The translations under genes and the position numbers were made by a program. From a virus, in IMG/VR virus record IMGVR_UViG_3300027976_000242, positions 1-22,290 of that record: a stretch of 22,290 nt of DNA. The stretch is one strand, 5' to 3'. The notes below the pieces were generated by a model. It was not told the origin of the DNA. It made no database searches and was given only the letters and a program-made list of their open reading frames with translations. Position 1 is the first letter of the stretch. Every line of letters begins with the position of its first letter. Below, one piece after another: positions 1 through 7,241 of this stretch.

Positions 1-2
1 AT

Positions 3-287
3 GTAGCGAAGCCACTCCAGTCCAACACTGGCGGCTTCCGCACTACTGATGTTGAAAGCGGCGCGTATGTCGCCCAGCAGTCTGCCGTTCGTCGCCTAAC
101 CCCAACGGAATGTGAACGACTAATGAGCTGGCCGGATGGCTGGACAAGCGTGGACGGTGACAAGACACCGGACGGGCGCAGGTATAAGGCTTGCGGGAAC
201 GGGGTCGTGAGCAATGTGAGCGAGTGGATTGGGCGACGTATTCTCGCGGTTGAAAATGAAGATGCGTCAGACGCAGGGCAAGCGTAG
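3..287 (+). CDS. C5-cytosine-specific DNA methyltransferase, C-terminal part (5' end outside window)
   Basis: This frame is open from the window edge to a TAG at 285-287, so only the last ~94 codons are present. The peptide contains RRLTPTECERLMSWPDGW (about 90-143), which matches motif IX of C5-cytosine methyltransferases. It is followed by RYKACGNGVVSNVSEWIGRRI (about 180-242), the motif X region that helps build the SAM pocket. The family transfers a methyl group from SAM to carbon 5 of cytosine; catalytic motifs I, IV and VI would lie upstream and cannot be checked. In phages such orphan enzymes commonly protect DNA from host restriction. The gene converges on the minus-strand Ku gene, with a hairpin between them. 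Family assignment is firm; target specificity and intactness are unknown. Confidence 0.88.
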   Translation, partial: VAKPLQSNTGGFRTTDVESGAYVAQQSAVRRLTPTECERLMSWPDGWTSVDGDKTPDGRRYKACGNGVVSNVSEWIGRRILAVENEDASDAGQA

Positions 288-311
288 CTAGACCTATCGC
301 TGACGCAACGA

Positions 312-340
312 GGAGCGCCCGCGTGTCGGGCGGACGCTCC
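312..340. terminator. Candidate bidirectional terminator hairpin between methyltransferase and ku
   Basis: GGAGCG (312-317) pairs with CGCTCC (335-340), and CCCG (318-321) pairs with CGGG (327-330). This leaves a five-base loop and a four-base bulge on the 3' side. It lies exactly between two convergent stop codons (287 and 348), where a shared terminator is expected. There is no clear T-run on either side, so if it terminates it does so without a canonical U tract, as is common in actinobacteria. Moderate confidence based on position plus stem. Confidence 0.5.
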
Positions 341-347
341 CTTCGCG

Positions 348-1130
348 TTAGGCGCTGAGGCTGGCTTCTAGCAGCGCGGTAAGATCCTGCGATGCGGTGA
401 CCTTCGCTGCGCTTGCGGGCTTGACTGTGATTGTCTTGCCTGCTATCGCGTCGTCGACCAGCTTCTGCTTCAGGGCGATGGCTTCGTCCACCTCGGTGCT
501 GAGGACATCGTGACCGTCAGGCATTTGCTCGATCACTGCGCGAGCCATCTCTACTTGGTCTTGGTTGACTTCGCTTTGCTGCGGCGCGATTAGCGCGTCG
601 TCGGTGCCTCGGACGCAGGAAGCGAACTCCAGCGTGTTCATTACGAGGCAGCCTCGTGAGCCATCCGCGTAGATGACCGCCAGCTTCTGACGCGAGCGTG
701 CTGTCCATTTCGCTGTGATTGCGCGCTCCTCCTCCAGCAGGGCTTCGTAGATCAGGCGGTATGCTTGGTGCGCTCCGCCCTTTGTTGGTGACTGGATGTA
801 GTAGAAGCCTGTTACGCGGTCGAAGGGAATCTCCTCGACTGGCAGCGACCCATTGACGCGCATTTCGTCCAGCTTCGTGGCTTCGTTGATCTGCTCCAGT
901 GCTTCGGCGGGGATTGGATGGAAGTCGTCACCGACCCGAAGCCCGTGCTGCACCTCAGTGGTTTCGACCTGCTCGCCTGTCACCGAGTCGATCAGTAGCT
1001 GCTTGAGCGCGCCCCCGGAGGGTCCTGCGCGATCCAGCTTCACGTCTTTGCTTTCCGTTCCCTTGCAGATCTGGATTGGAATCTTGATCAGATCGTTGAG
1101 GGCGAGAATCGTGTTGTTCGTGGCTTTCAT
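348..1130 (-). CDS. ku: Ku-family DNA end-binding protein (phage NHEJ)
   Basis: The 260-residue product aligns by eye with bacterial Ku through most of its length. An N-terminal strand segment ends IKIPIQICKGTES (residues ~14-26). A mid region has GEQVETTEVQHGLRVGDDFHPI. The core has FYYIQSPTKGGAHQAYRLI followed by ITAKWTARSRQKLAVI. The segment QVEMARAVIEQM corresponds to the conserved ELxMAxxLIxxM helix near the end of the Ku core. Bacterial Ku is typically ~270-300 residues, so this is a compact version with a short, Lys/Ala-containing tail. Ku homodimers thread onto double-stranded DNA ends and recruit an ATP-dependent ligase. The start has a strong Shine-Dalgarno (GGGAGG, four bases before ATG). 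It is divergent from an ATP-dependent ligase gene, which strongly supports an end-joining role. No catalytic residues are expected in this family. Confidence 0.92.
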   Translation of the reverse strand: MKATNNTILALNDLIKIPIQICKGTESKDVKLDRAGPSGGALKQLLIDSVTGEQVETTEVQHGLRVGDDFHPIPAEALEQINEATKLDEMRVNGSLPVEEIPFDRVTGFYYIQSPTKGGAHQAYRLIYEALLEEERAITAKWTARSRQKLAVIYADGSRGCLVMNTLEFASCVRGTDDALIAPQQSEVNQDQVEMARAVIEQMPDGHDVLSTEVDEAIALKQKLVDDAIAGKTITVKPASAAKVTASQDLTALLEASLSA

Positions 1131-1158
1131 GTTGCCTCCCTATTTAGTTGACAACCCC

Positions 1159-1187
1159 ATACAAGCTTGATTCGCCAGCAAAGTCAA
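1159..1187 (-). promoter_or_regulatory. Candidate sigma70-type promoter for ku
   Basis: On the minus strand TTGACT (1187-1182) is followed by a 17-base spacer and TTGTAT (1164-1159). The predicted start lies near 1152, about 22 bases upstream of the ku ATG, leaving room for the GGGAGG ribosome site. An odd palindrome GTTGACAAC (1147-1155) overlaps the predicted start site and could be an operator. Confidence 0.6.
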
Positions 1188-1220
1188 GCCGTTTCGCAAT
1201 CTTATTTCTTTCGGGATCGC

Positions 1221-1249
1221 TGGACTTTGGGACCCGCTCGAGCTATCGT
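1221..1249 (+). promoter_or_regulatory. Candidate promoter for the ligase operon
   Basis: TGGACT (1221-1226), a 17-base spacer and TATCGT (1244-1249) each match four of six sigma70 consensus bases. The predicted transcript would start near 1256 and include TAGGAGG (1267-1273), five bases before the ligase ATG. It lies back to back with the ku promoter, with 33 bases between the -35 elements. Confidence 0.45.
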
Positions 1250-1278
1250 TGTTAGCCCGACCGAGATAGGAGGAACCA

Positions 1279-2205
1279 ATGGACGCAACACTCACGCCCC
1301 TCGCACCAACTAGCGCTGAGGGACTCGCGCAGAACGCGAAGGCCATCAAGAGCGTTACGGAAGCGGGAATAGCCAACGCGGTGCTGGAACCTAAGCTCGA
1401 TGGCTGGAGGCTTCTCGCGCACATCCAAACGGGTCGCGTTGACGTTTACTCAAGGACAGCGAAGTCCTACTCTGGCAGGCTGCCTGCCATTGAGAAGGAA
1501 CTTGCCGCACTTTTCCCTGCTGGCACTTGGGTAGACGGGGAAGCGGTCGCCATCCGAGTGGAGAACGGGCTTGTAATCAACGATTGGGGGCAGGCGCAAA
1601 GCGCTCTGTCTAGCACAGCAGGCAAAGCGGAAGCTGCCGCTGACGCAATTACTTTCATGGCGTTCGACTTGATTGCCTACGACGACATTGACATTCGCTC
1701 CTTGCCTTTCTCAACTAGGCGGGCAGCCCTGGAGCGAATCTTCAACGGCGAGGCTACTGAGAGGGTTCAGCTCAACGCGCAGGTAGAACCAACGGACAAT
1801 AATCACGAGGCGTTCATCGCGCAAGGCTTCGAAGGGTCAATGCTGAAGAACCTTAACGCGCCTTACGCAAGCGGAAAGCGCGGAGCCGGATGGTTCAAGC
1901 TGAAAGCAACAACAACCATTGACACCGTGATCATGGGTTACAAGGAAGGCAAGGACGGCTTCGCTGGAATGATTGGTGCAATCATCTTTGGCCAGCACGA
2001 CAAGAACGGGACGCTAGTGGAGCGAGGCTCCTGCTCCGGGATGGACATGCGTACCCGCAAGCTAATTTCAAAGGACACCACGAAGCACCTCGGTCGCGTA
2101 ATTGAGGTGGCGCACATGGGGGAGATGCCATCGGGCGGGCTGCGGCACCCGCAATTCAAACGCTGGCGTGATGACAAGCTCGCAGCTGACTGCGGGATTC
2201 ACTAA
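1279..2205 (+). CDS. ATP-dependent DNA ligase
   Basis: All main nucleotidyltransferase motifs are visible in the 308-residue product. Motif I is EPKLDGWR with adenylated Lys39. Motif Ia is SRTAKSYSGRLP (58-69). Motif III is DGE (86-88), followed by FMAFDLIAYD (126-135). Motif IV is EGSMLK (185-190) and motif V is WFKLKA (205-210). The OB-fold C-terminus carries the motif VI-like stretch RHPQFKRWRDDK (289-300). The enzyme seals nicks through enzyme-AMP and DNA-AMP intermediates. It has a ligase core and OB fold only, without the polymerase or phosphoesterase domains of full-length bacterial LigD. It starts with a strong ribosome site and is divergent from ku, so it is the likely partner ligase for Ku. 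A role in replication or repair nick sealing is also possible. Confidence 0.93.
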   Translation: MDATLTPLAPTSAEGLAQNAKAIKSVTEAGIANAVLEPKLDGWRLLAHIQTGRVDVYSRTAKSYSGRLPAIEKELAALFPAGTWVDGEAVAIRVENGLVINDWGQAQSALSSTAGKAEAAADAITFMAFDLIAYDDIDIRSLPFSTRRAALERIFNGEATERVQLNAQVEPTDNNHEAFIAQGFEGSMLKNLNAPYASGKRGAGWFKLKATTTIDTVIMGYKEGKDGFAGMIGAIIFGQHDKNGTLVERGSCSGMDMRTRKLISKDTTKHLGRVIEVAHMGEMPSGGLRHPQFKRWRDDKLAADCGIH

Positions 2206-2219
2206 CGAAGGAGAATGAC

Positions 2220-2375
2220 ATGGACTGGTATGAGCAGGCATCGGAGGCTTGCGCTGACGCGCACATCCCTGAAGATTGGGATGGTCGCGAGTGGGATGAG
2301 CTAACCGACAAGGAACGCTGGGACGCAATCAACGAGCAAGCGTGGAGCGTGGCTGACGCTTCGGGGCCGCAGTGA
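2220..2375 (+). CDS. Small acidic Trp-rich hypothetical protein (51 aa)
   Basis: The frame begins MDWYEQASEACADAH and ends SVADASGPQ before TGA at 2373-2375. AAGGAGA lies just upstream of the ATG, and the stop overlaps the GTG of the next gene (GTGA), so the gene fits the coupled operon exactly. The product is acidic with five tryptophans, several in a D-W-D or E-W-D setting. No family was recognised. The ribosome site and junction geometry support that it is real. Confidence 0.72.
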   Translation: MDWYEQASEACADAHIPEDWDGREWDELTDKERWDAINEQAWSVADASGPQ

Positions 2376-2743
2376 CCAAAGTAATTGTGATACCAGCGGA
2401 TCTAAACACGCCGGTGCGTGTAGATAATCTCGGCGGGTTAGAGGACTACCAACGCACGGTAGGAGGCGACATCGAAACAATTGCCTACCTAGAGGATGTT
2501 GTTCCCTACTTCAACGAAGAGGGAAAGCTTTTGGGACTAGAAAAGAACGCTCGTGCGACAGCAATCTTGGCCTTCAACATGTTCCCCGACGATTACATTG
2601 CTGGGGATTGCATTTTCGCTGGATTCGATGGCGACACTGGAGAAGACCTAGACATCCAAGACGAGACGGCAACCTACTTGCAAATGACAGCGACTAAAGC
2701 TATGGTCGACCTAACCAACGGAAAGGAACAAGATGGGACTTGA
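2372..2743 (+). CDS. DUF3846-like phage protein
   Basis: The 123-residue product starts MTKVIVIPADLNTPVRV. It has the pattern LxxYQRTVGGDIETIAYLED, then YFNEEGKLLGLEKNARAT, then DDYIAGDCIFAGF. The order VGG-ie, N-E-E-G-K, L-x-x-N-x-x-A-T, followed by a hydrophobic Gly-Asp segment, is typical of DUF3846 proteins found in actinobacterial phages and plasmids. Their function is unknown. The GTG start overlaps the previous stop, and the 3' end overlaps the next gene by 11 bases, indicating translational coupling in the ligase operon. Confidence 0.7.
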   Translation: MTKVIVIPADLNTPVRVDNLGGLEDYQRTVGGDIETIAYLEDVVPYFNEEGKLLGLEKNARATAILAFNMFPDDYIAGDCIFAGFDGDTGEDLDIQDETATYLQMTATKAMVDLTNGKEQDGT

Positions 2744-3248
2744 CATTGCAGTAGCACCAGGCGCTTACGAAAACTACGTGGGCGACGAACAGACAGACGA
2801 AAGGTGGGAGCGCGAAGATCTGATCTTCGTTCACAACCTCAACGGCTTTAAGGACAGGCAGGACGGAATGATGGAAGGCTTCTACAAAACCACAGGGATC
2901 ACTCACAAGCTTCACTTGAGCTACGGGAGCTACGGTCATTTGCGTGAGTGGATCGCGGAGCGCTGCTTGGGAATGACGTTGAAGCAAATATGGAAAGATC
3001 CATGCGGCGCTGAGGTAAGCATCCGCAAGGAAACTGGGGAGAAAGCAGTCGGGCTTGTCAAGCTGCTGAACTACGCGGACAACGAAGGAACAATCGGTCC
3101 GCTCACTTCAGCGATGATCGCGAGAGCGCTCGTAGACCGCCGCGAAAGCATTCTTGGTGAGGACGAGTGGCTGTGCGAGAGCTACGAAGCGCTCATCGAA
3201 GCCTTCGAGGGTGCCGCTGATTCCAACGGCTTCGTGGTGTTCTGCTAA
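2733..3248 (+). CDS. Hypothetical phage protein (171 aa)
   Basis: The product begins MGLDIAVAPGAYENYVG and contains LHLSYGSYGHLREWIAERCLG (around residues 60-80), which resembles conserved stretches in uncharacterised phage proteins. The C-terminal third is helical and acidic (ALIEAFEGAADSNGFVVF). No catalytic motif, signal peptide or membrane segment is visible. It overlaps the genes on both sides (ATG inside the preceding gene; TAATG at its own stop), so it belongs to the same operon. Function unknown. Confidence 0.8.
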   Translation: MGLDIAVAPGAYENYVGDEQTDERWEREDLIFVHNLNGFKDRQDGMMEGFYKTTGITHKLHLSYGSYGHLREWIAERCLGMTLKQIWKDPCGAEVSIRKETGEKAVGLVKLLNYADNEGTIGPLTSAMIARALVDRRESILGEDEWLCESYEALIEAFEGAADSNGFVVFC

Positions 3249-3664
3249 TGTGGATTTTCACGCCACATGGCTTCTACAGCGCAGTGGAGCATCGGGAGAA
3301 GCCAGACACGATCATTGTGCGCGCCCGCGACAAGCAAGATCTGGAAGCGCTTCGTCCTTACATACCAGACCTTCTGATTCTGGAAACGATGGACGCTGAT
3401 TATCTCTATCGCATTTTTGTGTCACGCAGCAGGTGGGCTTCGGCTGTTAGCACGATGGCACGAGAGATTGACTACGACAACTTCAAGGATGCCGTGAAGA
3501 AACGTCAAGGGGAAGATCGTGCCAGCGTTTACATGCGCGTATGGACAGCGATGCTTGCCTTGCAGCCCTGGCCATTCAACGGGTATTACGAAGATGAGTA
3601 CGAGCTTGGCGCGGCAGAACCACAAAGCACTTGGGATACTTGGCGGCAACGCCTTGGCATTTAA
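3248..3664 (+). CDS. Hypothetical phage protein of a widespread type (138 aa)
   Basis: It starts MWIFTPHGFYSAVEH and continues with IIVRARDKQDLEALR, DADYLYRIFVSRSRWA and IDYDNFKDAVKKRQ. This order of motifs (an MW-F-TP-GFYS start, R-A-R-x-x-x-D-L, Y-RI, IDY-NFK) recurs in small phage proteins of unknown function, some annotated as acyl-phosphate-like or ferredoxin-fold proteins. The ATG overlaps the previous stop as TAATG. No catalytic residues can be named. Confidence 0.78.
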   Translation: MWIFTPHGFYSAVEHREKPDTIIVRARDKQDLEALRPYIPDLLILETMDADYLYRIFVSRSRWASAVSTMAREIDYDNFKDAVKKRQGEDRASVYMRVWTAMLALQPWPFNGYYEDEYELGAAEPQSTWDTWRQRLGI

Positions 3665-3682
3665 CCGACCAAAGGAGAAGCA

Positions 3683-4684
3683 ATGGGGCACGGAATAACA
3701 GACGCGGACACAATGTTCAGTGTTAGAGAGATGCCTTGGCATGGGCTTGGCTCAGTCCTTGAGCAGCACCCGGACAGCGTGGACGACGCGCTCCAAAAGT
3801 CCGGGTTGGACTGGCAGATCATTCAGCGGCCAGTATTCATGCCGGACGCGGTGCCAGCAGCGGACGACAACAGCAACTCCACGTGGACACCGTCCTACGT
3901 GCAAATTCCTGACACGCTCGCTAACGTCCGTGAGGACACTAACTGCGTTCTTGGCCTGGTGGGAGAAGGCTACGAAGTTGTTCAGAATCGGCAAGCCTTT
4001 GAGTTCCTGGACGCGGTACTCGGAACCGACCTGATGTTTGAGACCGCAGGAAGCTTGCGTGGAGGGAAGCGAGTGTGGGTTCTCGCAAGGCGACCTGACT
4101 TCGTGAAGGTAGCTGGTGACGACACCGCCACCTTCGTGTTCATTGCCAGCAGCCACGACGGAACAATGAGCGTCACGTCAGCGGTCACTCCGGTACGAAT
4201 CGTTTGCGCGAACACACTTGGCGTTGCGTTGCGTGGCACTGATGCAAGCCCACGCACGTTCCGAATGCGGCACACTGCTGGCATTGACCAGAAGTGGGAG
4301 GAGGCACGGCAGGTAATGCAGCTAACCGTAAGCTACGAGGAGCGCTTCCAAGCGGCTGGTGACCGAATGGGCAGGGAGAAGCTAACGGTCGACCGCTTCG
4401 TGAACGTGCTGGAGACACTGCTTCCCCGCGACGATGAGATGGGAACGCTCGCTAAGCAAAACCGGGTTGATGCAACGGAGCAGATAATCAACATTTACCG
4501 AGGGCTTGGCAGCAGCGGTGACACGACAGGAAACTCACCTCACACCAAGTGGGCGGCCTGGAACGCTGTTGGAGAATGGAGCGACTGGTACCGTCGCCAA
4601 ACGAAGAACACGGATCAGGTGCAGCGCTCCTTCGAAGATAACCGCTTGAAGCAGGATGCCTTCGACCTACTCACCGTCGCATAA
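3683..4684 (+). CDS. DUF932 / TIGR03299-type phage/plasmid-like protein
   Basis: The 333-residue product begins MGHGITDADTMFSVREMPWHGLG. It carries NCVLGLVGEGYEVVQNRQAFEFLDAVLG (about residues 86-115), then GSLRGGKRVWVLARRPDFVKV and TPVRIVCANTLGVAL. These are hallmarks of the DUF932 family often called phage/plasmid-like protein TIGR03299. The C-terminal part (GREKLTVDRFVNVLETLLP, then a WNAVGEWSDW region) fits the family. Function is not established; members sit in accessory regions of phages and plasmids. A clear AAGGAG lies nine bases upstream of the ATG, and the 3' end overlaps the next ATG as TAATG. Confidence 0.85.
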   Translation: MGHGITDADTMFSVREMPWHGLGSVLEQHPDSVDDALQKSGLDWQIIQRPVFMPDAVPAADDNSNSTWTPSYVQIPDTLANVREDTNCVLGLVGEGYEVVQNRQAFEFLDAVLGTDLMFETAGSLRGGKRVWVLARRPDFVKVAGDDTATFVFIASSHDGTMSVTSAVTPVRIVCANTLGVALRGTDASPRTFRMRHTAGIDQKWEEARQVMQLTVSYEERFQAAGDRMGREKLTVDRFVNVLETLLPRDDEMGTLAKQNRVDATEQIINIYRGLGSSGDTTGNSPHTKWAAWNAVGEWSDWYRRQTKNTDQVQRSFEDNRLKQDAFDLLTVA

Positions 4685-4938
4685 TGGGTGCTTTCATGCC
4701 TACGGCAGTAGAAGCAAGCCGCCAAATGAAGGAAATTGAGCTACTAATTCCAGACGACGAAGCGTTGCAACTCGCTGAGGGCTGGTATGCCCGGAAGTTA
4801 GTGATGCGGCAGGGCGGTCAGGTGCTGTGGCGGCTAGAAGCGGATGAGGGAACCATTAACTTGTTTGGCACGGACGGAATTGGCACAGCAAACGAAATAG
4901 CTGGTTTGTTTGCCGCGAACGTAGAGCACGTCGTTTAG
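4684..4938 (+). CDS. Small hypothetical protein (84 aa)
   Basis: The ATG overlaps the previous stop (TAATG); an alternative in-frame ATG lies at 4696. The product has a short helical and acidic start, IELLIPDDEALQLAEGWYARKL, a beta-rich middle (GGQVLWRLEADEGTINLFG) and a hydrophobic end. No family recognised. It is the last gene of the ligase operon, since the next gene appears to have its own promoter. Confidence 0.65.
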   Translation: MGAFMPTAVEASRQMKEIELLIPDDEALQLAEGWYARKLVMRQGGQVLWRLEADEGTINLFGTDGIGTANEIAGLFAANVEHVV

Positions 4939-4954
4939 CGTCAGGCGCGTTCGG

Positions 4955-4966
4955 TAGGTTCTCTGT
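4955..4966 (+). promoter_or_regulatory. Candidate -10 element and leaderless start for the adenine methyltransferase gene
   Basis: TAGGTT (4955-4960) begins exactly 12 bases before the GTG at 4967, which would place transcription initiation at or next to the start codon. No good Shine-Dalgarno is present in the gap. No convincing -35 is seen. Three other genes in the window share this geometry. Confidence 0.45.
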
Positions 4967-6004
4967 GTGCCTCTCGCGCAATGGAAAGCCTTCGACGCTC
5001 TCCCGTCCTACTACGGTGGGAAGAGGAGGCTTGCGCCACGAATCTTTCAGGCAATAGAGCGCGCTGGTGTTCCTAAAGCACAGGGACGGGTTCTTCTCGA
5101 TCCGTTTATGGGCGGCGGATCTATTAGCTTGCTTGCGAAGGCGCTGGGCTACCGAGTGCTGGCAAATGACATTAGTGTCAGGAGCGCGGCGGTTGGGGAG
5201 GCGCTAATTGTTAACAGCCACGTTAAGCTTGACGAAACCGATTTGGCCCGCGCATTGAAAGTTAATGCTGACGACTGGCAAATGCCGCCAATTGACAAGA
5301 TGGCATTGCTAGATGAGGCGCGTGTTGTCATGGCGAGGCTTTGCAAGGCCGCGGCGGCGAGCGAGTTTCCTGAGAAACGAGCGTTACTGCGGCTGCTGGC
5401 CATTAAAAGCACGCTGAGCCTTGCCCCCTGGGGGCAGGTCTCATCTACGGTTGGCAAGCGCATACGGGAGGAGGCTTGGGATGACCTCTCGCAGCCGATG
5501 CGGGCGATGCTAGAGCCAATGTATAGACCGAACCGGCTAATCCGCCAGATGATAAGCAAAATCAACGCGGGCGTGTTCAACAACAGTTGGAGCAATGAGA
5601 TGCATTGCGGGGATGTACTCGAGTTCCTTAGCGGCGTTCAAGGCGACGTTGTTTATCTTGACCCTCCGTACCCGGACACAATTGCTTACGAAAGTGAGTA
5701 CGCGGCACTTGACGAAATGCTGACCGGGGAACCAGCGCAGCTAGAGAAAAGCCGGTTCAGCGCGAAGGATGGCTGGGAGTTCCTAGGTGACGTGTATGAT
5801 GCTTCGGAGCATATCCCCGTGTGGGTACTATCACTTGGCAACAAGGCGGTTGACGTAGAGACCCTTGCTTCAATGATGCGCGAGAGGGGCAGGGCAGTAG
5901 ATTCCCAAGAAATCAACTATGCGCATTTGGCATATCGGGCTGCTGAGGAAACTCAGGAGAAACATAAGGAGTTCATCATTACTGCCGTTAAGGAGAAGTC
6001 GTGA
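4967..6004 (+). CDS. DNA N6-adenine methyltransferase, D12 (Dam-like) class
   Basis: The product has the D12-class motifs in order: SYYGGKRRLAP (14-24, motif X), LLDPFMGGGSISL (43-55, motif I, the SAM loop) and YLDPPYPDT (230-238, motif IV DPPY catalytic site). Its 345 residues fit a full enzyme with a target-recognition region between motifs I and IV. It transfers a methyl group from SAM to the N6 of adenine. Its stop overlaps the GTG of a ParB-fold gene (GTGA), a common phage pairing. The GTG start has no clear ribosome site and is probably leaderless. The recognition sequence cannot be inferred. Confidence 0.9.
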   Translation: MPLAQWKAFDALPSYYGGKRRLAPRIFQAIERAGVPKAQGRVLLDPFMGGGSISLLAKALGYRVLANDISVRSAAVGEALIVNSHVKLDETDLARALKVNADDWQMPPIDKMALLDEARVVMARLCKAAAASEFPEKRALLRLLAIKSTLSLAPWGQVSSTVGKRIREEAWDDLSQPMRAMLEPMYRPNRLIRQMISKINAGVFNNSWSNEMHCGDVLEFLSGVQGDVVYLDPPYPDTIAYESEYAALDEMLTGEPAQLEKSRFSAKDGWEFLGDVYDASEHIPVWVLSLGNKAVDVETLASMMRERGRAVDSQEINYAHLAYRAAEETQEKHKEFIITAVKEKS

Positions 6005-6681
6005 GCATTGAAGATTTAGCAGAGGGTCCGAAGCTAAACATTGTGTCGGCTCCCATTGATCGCATCCGTCCTAACCCGGCGAACCCAAACGAACTTGATC
6101 CCGTCAAGATGGAAACCCTGAAAAGTGACATTGCGCTAAATGGGTTCACTCAACCAATCCTAGTTCGTCCCGTTGAAGGAGACAAGGATTGCGACTATGA
6201 GCTCGTGGACGGTGAACATCGCTGGCTCGTGCTTCGGGAGCTTGGCGCATCAACGGTTCCGGCAGTGGTGCAGGAAGCTGACGACACGGAAGCTGCGCTG
6301 CGAATGATCACAATGAACCGGTTGCGCGGCGATTTCATTCCCATTCAGCTCGCGCACTTGCTGGTACGCCTAAGCGAAACCATCTCAGAAGCTGAACTGA
6401 AGAAACGGCTTGGTATGACCGAGCCGGAACTGCGTGACACTTTGCAGCTAGCTGACTTTTCAGACAAGCTTGCCGATGAGCTTCGAGAAGCACAGGAACG
6501 TGAGGAACGCGAAGCCCCGGACATTGTTACGTTCGTGCTGCAAAAAAAGGACTCTGTTCTAGTGGAGCGCGTTCTTCAGTCGTTACTTGAGGAGGATTCT
6601 AAAGCTGATCGCGCTAAGGCTCTGGTGACAGTGTTCCGCGCTTACGAAAGTCTAAACAAGCTAAAGGAAACTAAAAGCTGA
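6001..6681 (+). CDS. ParB/Srx-fold (ParB N-terminal domain-like) protein
   Basis: Residues ~12-95 match the ParB N-terminal/sulfiredoxin fold. The visible segments are PIDRIRPNPANPNELD, then LKSDIALNGFTQPILVRPV, then YELVDGEHRWLVLRELG (67-82), where GEHR replaces the GERR nucleotide-binding box of ParB, then VPAVV. The region LAHLLVRLSETISEAELKKRLGMTEPEL looks like the ParB helical HTH region. A charged helical tail follows. Phage proteins of this type usually accompany DNA methyltransferases, and roles proposed for relatives include NTP-dependent DNA binding and nuclease activity. There is no ParA gene here, so partition is unlikely. AAGGAG precedes the GTG start, which overlaps the methyltransferase stop. 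Confidence 0.82.
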   Translation: MSIEDLAEGPKLNIVSAPIDRIRPNPANPNELDPVKMETLKSDIALNGFTQPILVRPVEGDKDCDYELVDGEHRWLVLRELGASTVPAVVQEADDTEAALRMITMNRLRGDFIPIQLAHLLVRLSETISEAELKKRLGMTEPELRDTLQLADFSDKLADELREAQEREEREAPDIVTFVLQKKDSVLVERVLQSLLEEDSKADRAKALVTVFRAYESLNKLKETKS

Positions 6682-6974
6682 TGACGGCAGCTAAGGTATC
6701 AACAGTTGAACTGGTTGGGGGTCCTCTTGACGGAGCGTTCGTTTCGTGCCCGTCAGGGCACATGATTGAAGTCACGGCGAAACGTAAGGGCTCTGGCAAG
6801 CAAACCCGCCCGCTGTTGTATCGCGCAATGCATTCCGTTGGTTCGCAGGGAACCGTATGGCTTTGGAGCGGTGATTTGGTGTCTCCGTGCAGCTGCGGCA
6901 CGTTGCATTCACGCCGTAATAGTGACGGAGCGCTTCTAACGAAGTGTACTTTGTGCGGCAGTGATCTTGCTTAA
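6681..6974 (+). CDS. Small protein with C-terminal zinc-ribbon-like cysteines (97 aa)
   Basis: The ATG overlaps the previous stop (TGATG). The N-terminal part (STVELVGGPLDGAFVSCPSG) resembles the start of small uncharacterised phage proteins with a VGGPLDG motif. The C-terminus has two cysteine clusters, SPCSCGTLH and KCTLCGSDL, suitable for one zinc site. No membrane segment. Function unknown. It overlaps the next gene by 14 bases. Confidence 0.7.
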   Translation: MTAAKVSTVELVGGPLDGAFVSCPSGHMIEVTAKRKGSGKQTRPLLYRAMHSVGSQGTVWLWSGDLVSPCSCGTLHSRRNSDGALLTKCTLCGSDLA

Positions 6975-7203
6975 CCGCCAGGACTTTGTGGACGCGGATG
7001 GCGTGGTTAACGAGTACGCGTTCCGAACAGCGCTGCGTTCTAACGCGGACGTGTTTTATTTGGCGCGCTGGCGGGTCGTTGGTCATGACGTGGCAGCGCA
7101 GCTAACTTGTGATGAGCGTGGCCATGAGGCTCGAGCTGGGCTTTGTGAGAGGTGTGGCCGGGGTGTTACTGCGCAGCAGGTTCGTGATGAACGCAAAAGG
7201 TAG
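6961..7203 (+). CDS. Small Cys-containing hypothetical protein (80 aa)
   Basis: It begins at a GTG inside the preceding gene. The C-terminal half carries LTCDERGHEARAGLCERCGRG, a possible Cys/His zinc knuckle, and ends in a basic tail. The GTG is weakly supported and a slightly different start is possible. It is the last gene before the decoration-protein unit. Function not recognised. Confidence 0.6.
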   Translation: MILLNRQDFVDADGVVNEYAFRTALRSNADVFYLARWRVVGHDVAAQLTCDERGHEARAGLCERCGRGVTAQQVRDERKR

Positions 7204-7229
7204 ACTGTGATTTCCGCCATCTTCATGGC

Positions 7230-7241
7230 TAGAATGAACGC
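7230..7241 (+). promoter_or_regulatory. Candidate -10 element and leaderless start for the decoration-protein gene
   Basis: TAGAAT (7230-7235) matches five of six -10 consensus bases and begins 12 bases before the ATG. The upstream sequence GAACGC has no ribosome site, so the mRNA probably begins at the ATG. No good -35 is visible. Confidence 0.55.

Noticed and set aside
853-1170. Plus-strand ORF of 105 codons antisense to ku
   Set aside because: It is Ser/Cys-rich shadow sequence opposite a well-supported Ku coding region and has no ribosome site.
1147-1176. Plus-strand TTGACA at 1148-1153 as a -35 for the ligase
   Set aside because: No -10 hexamer at a proper distance (the 17-base position reads TTCGCC); the bases are better explained as a palindrome in the ku leader.
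6001-6681. ParB-fold protein as part of a plasmid-like partition system
   Set aside because: No ParA ATPase or repeated centromere-like boxes are seen nearby; the coupling to a methyltransferase points to the phage DNA-modification type.
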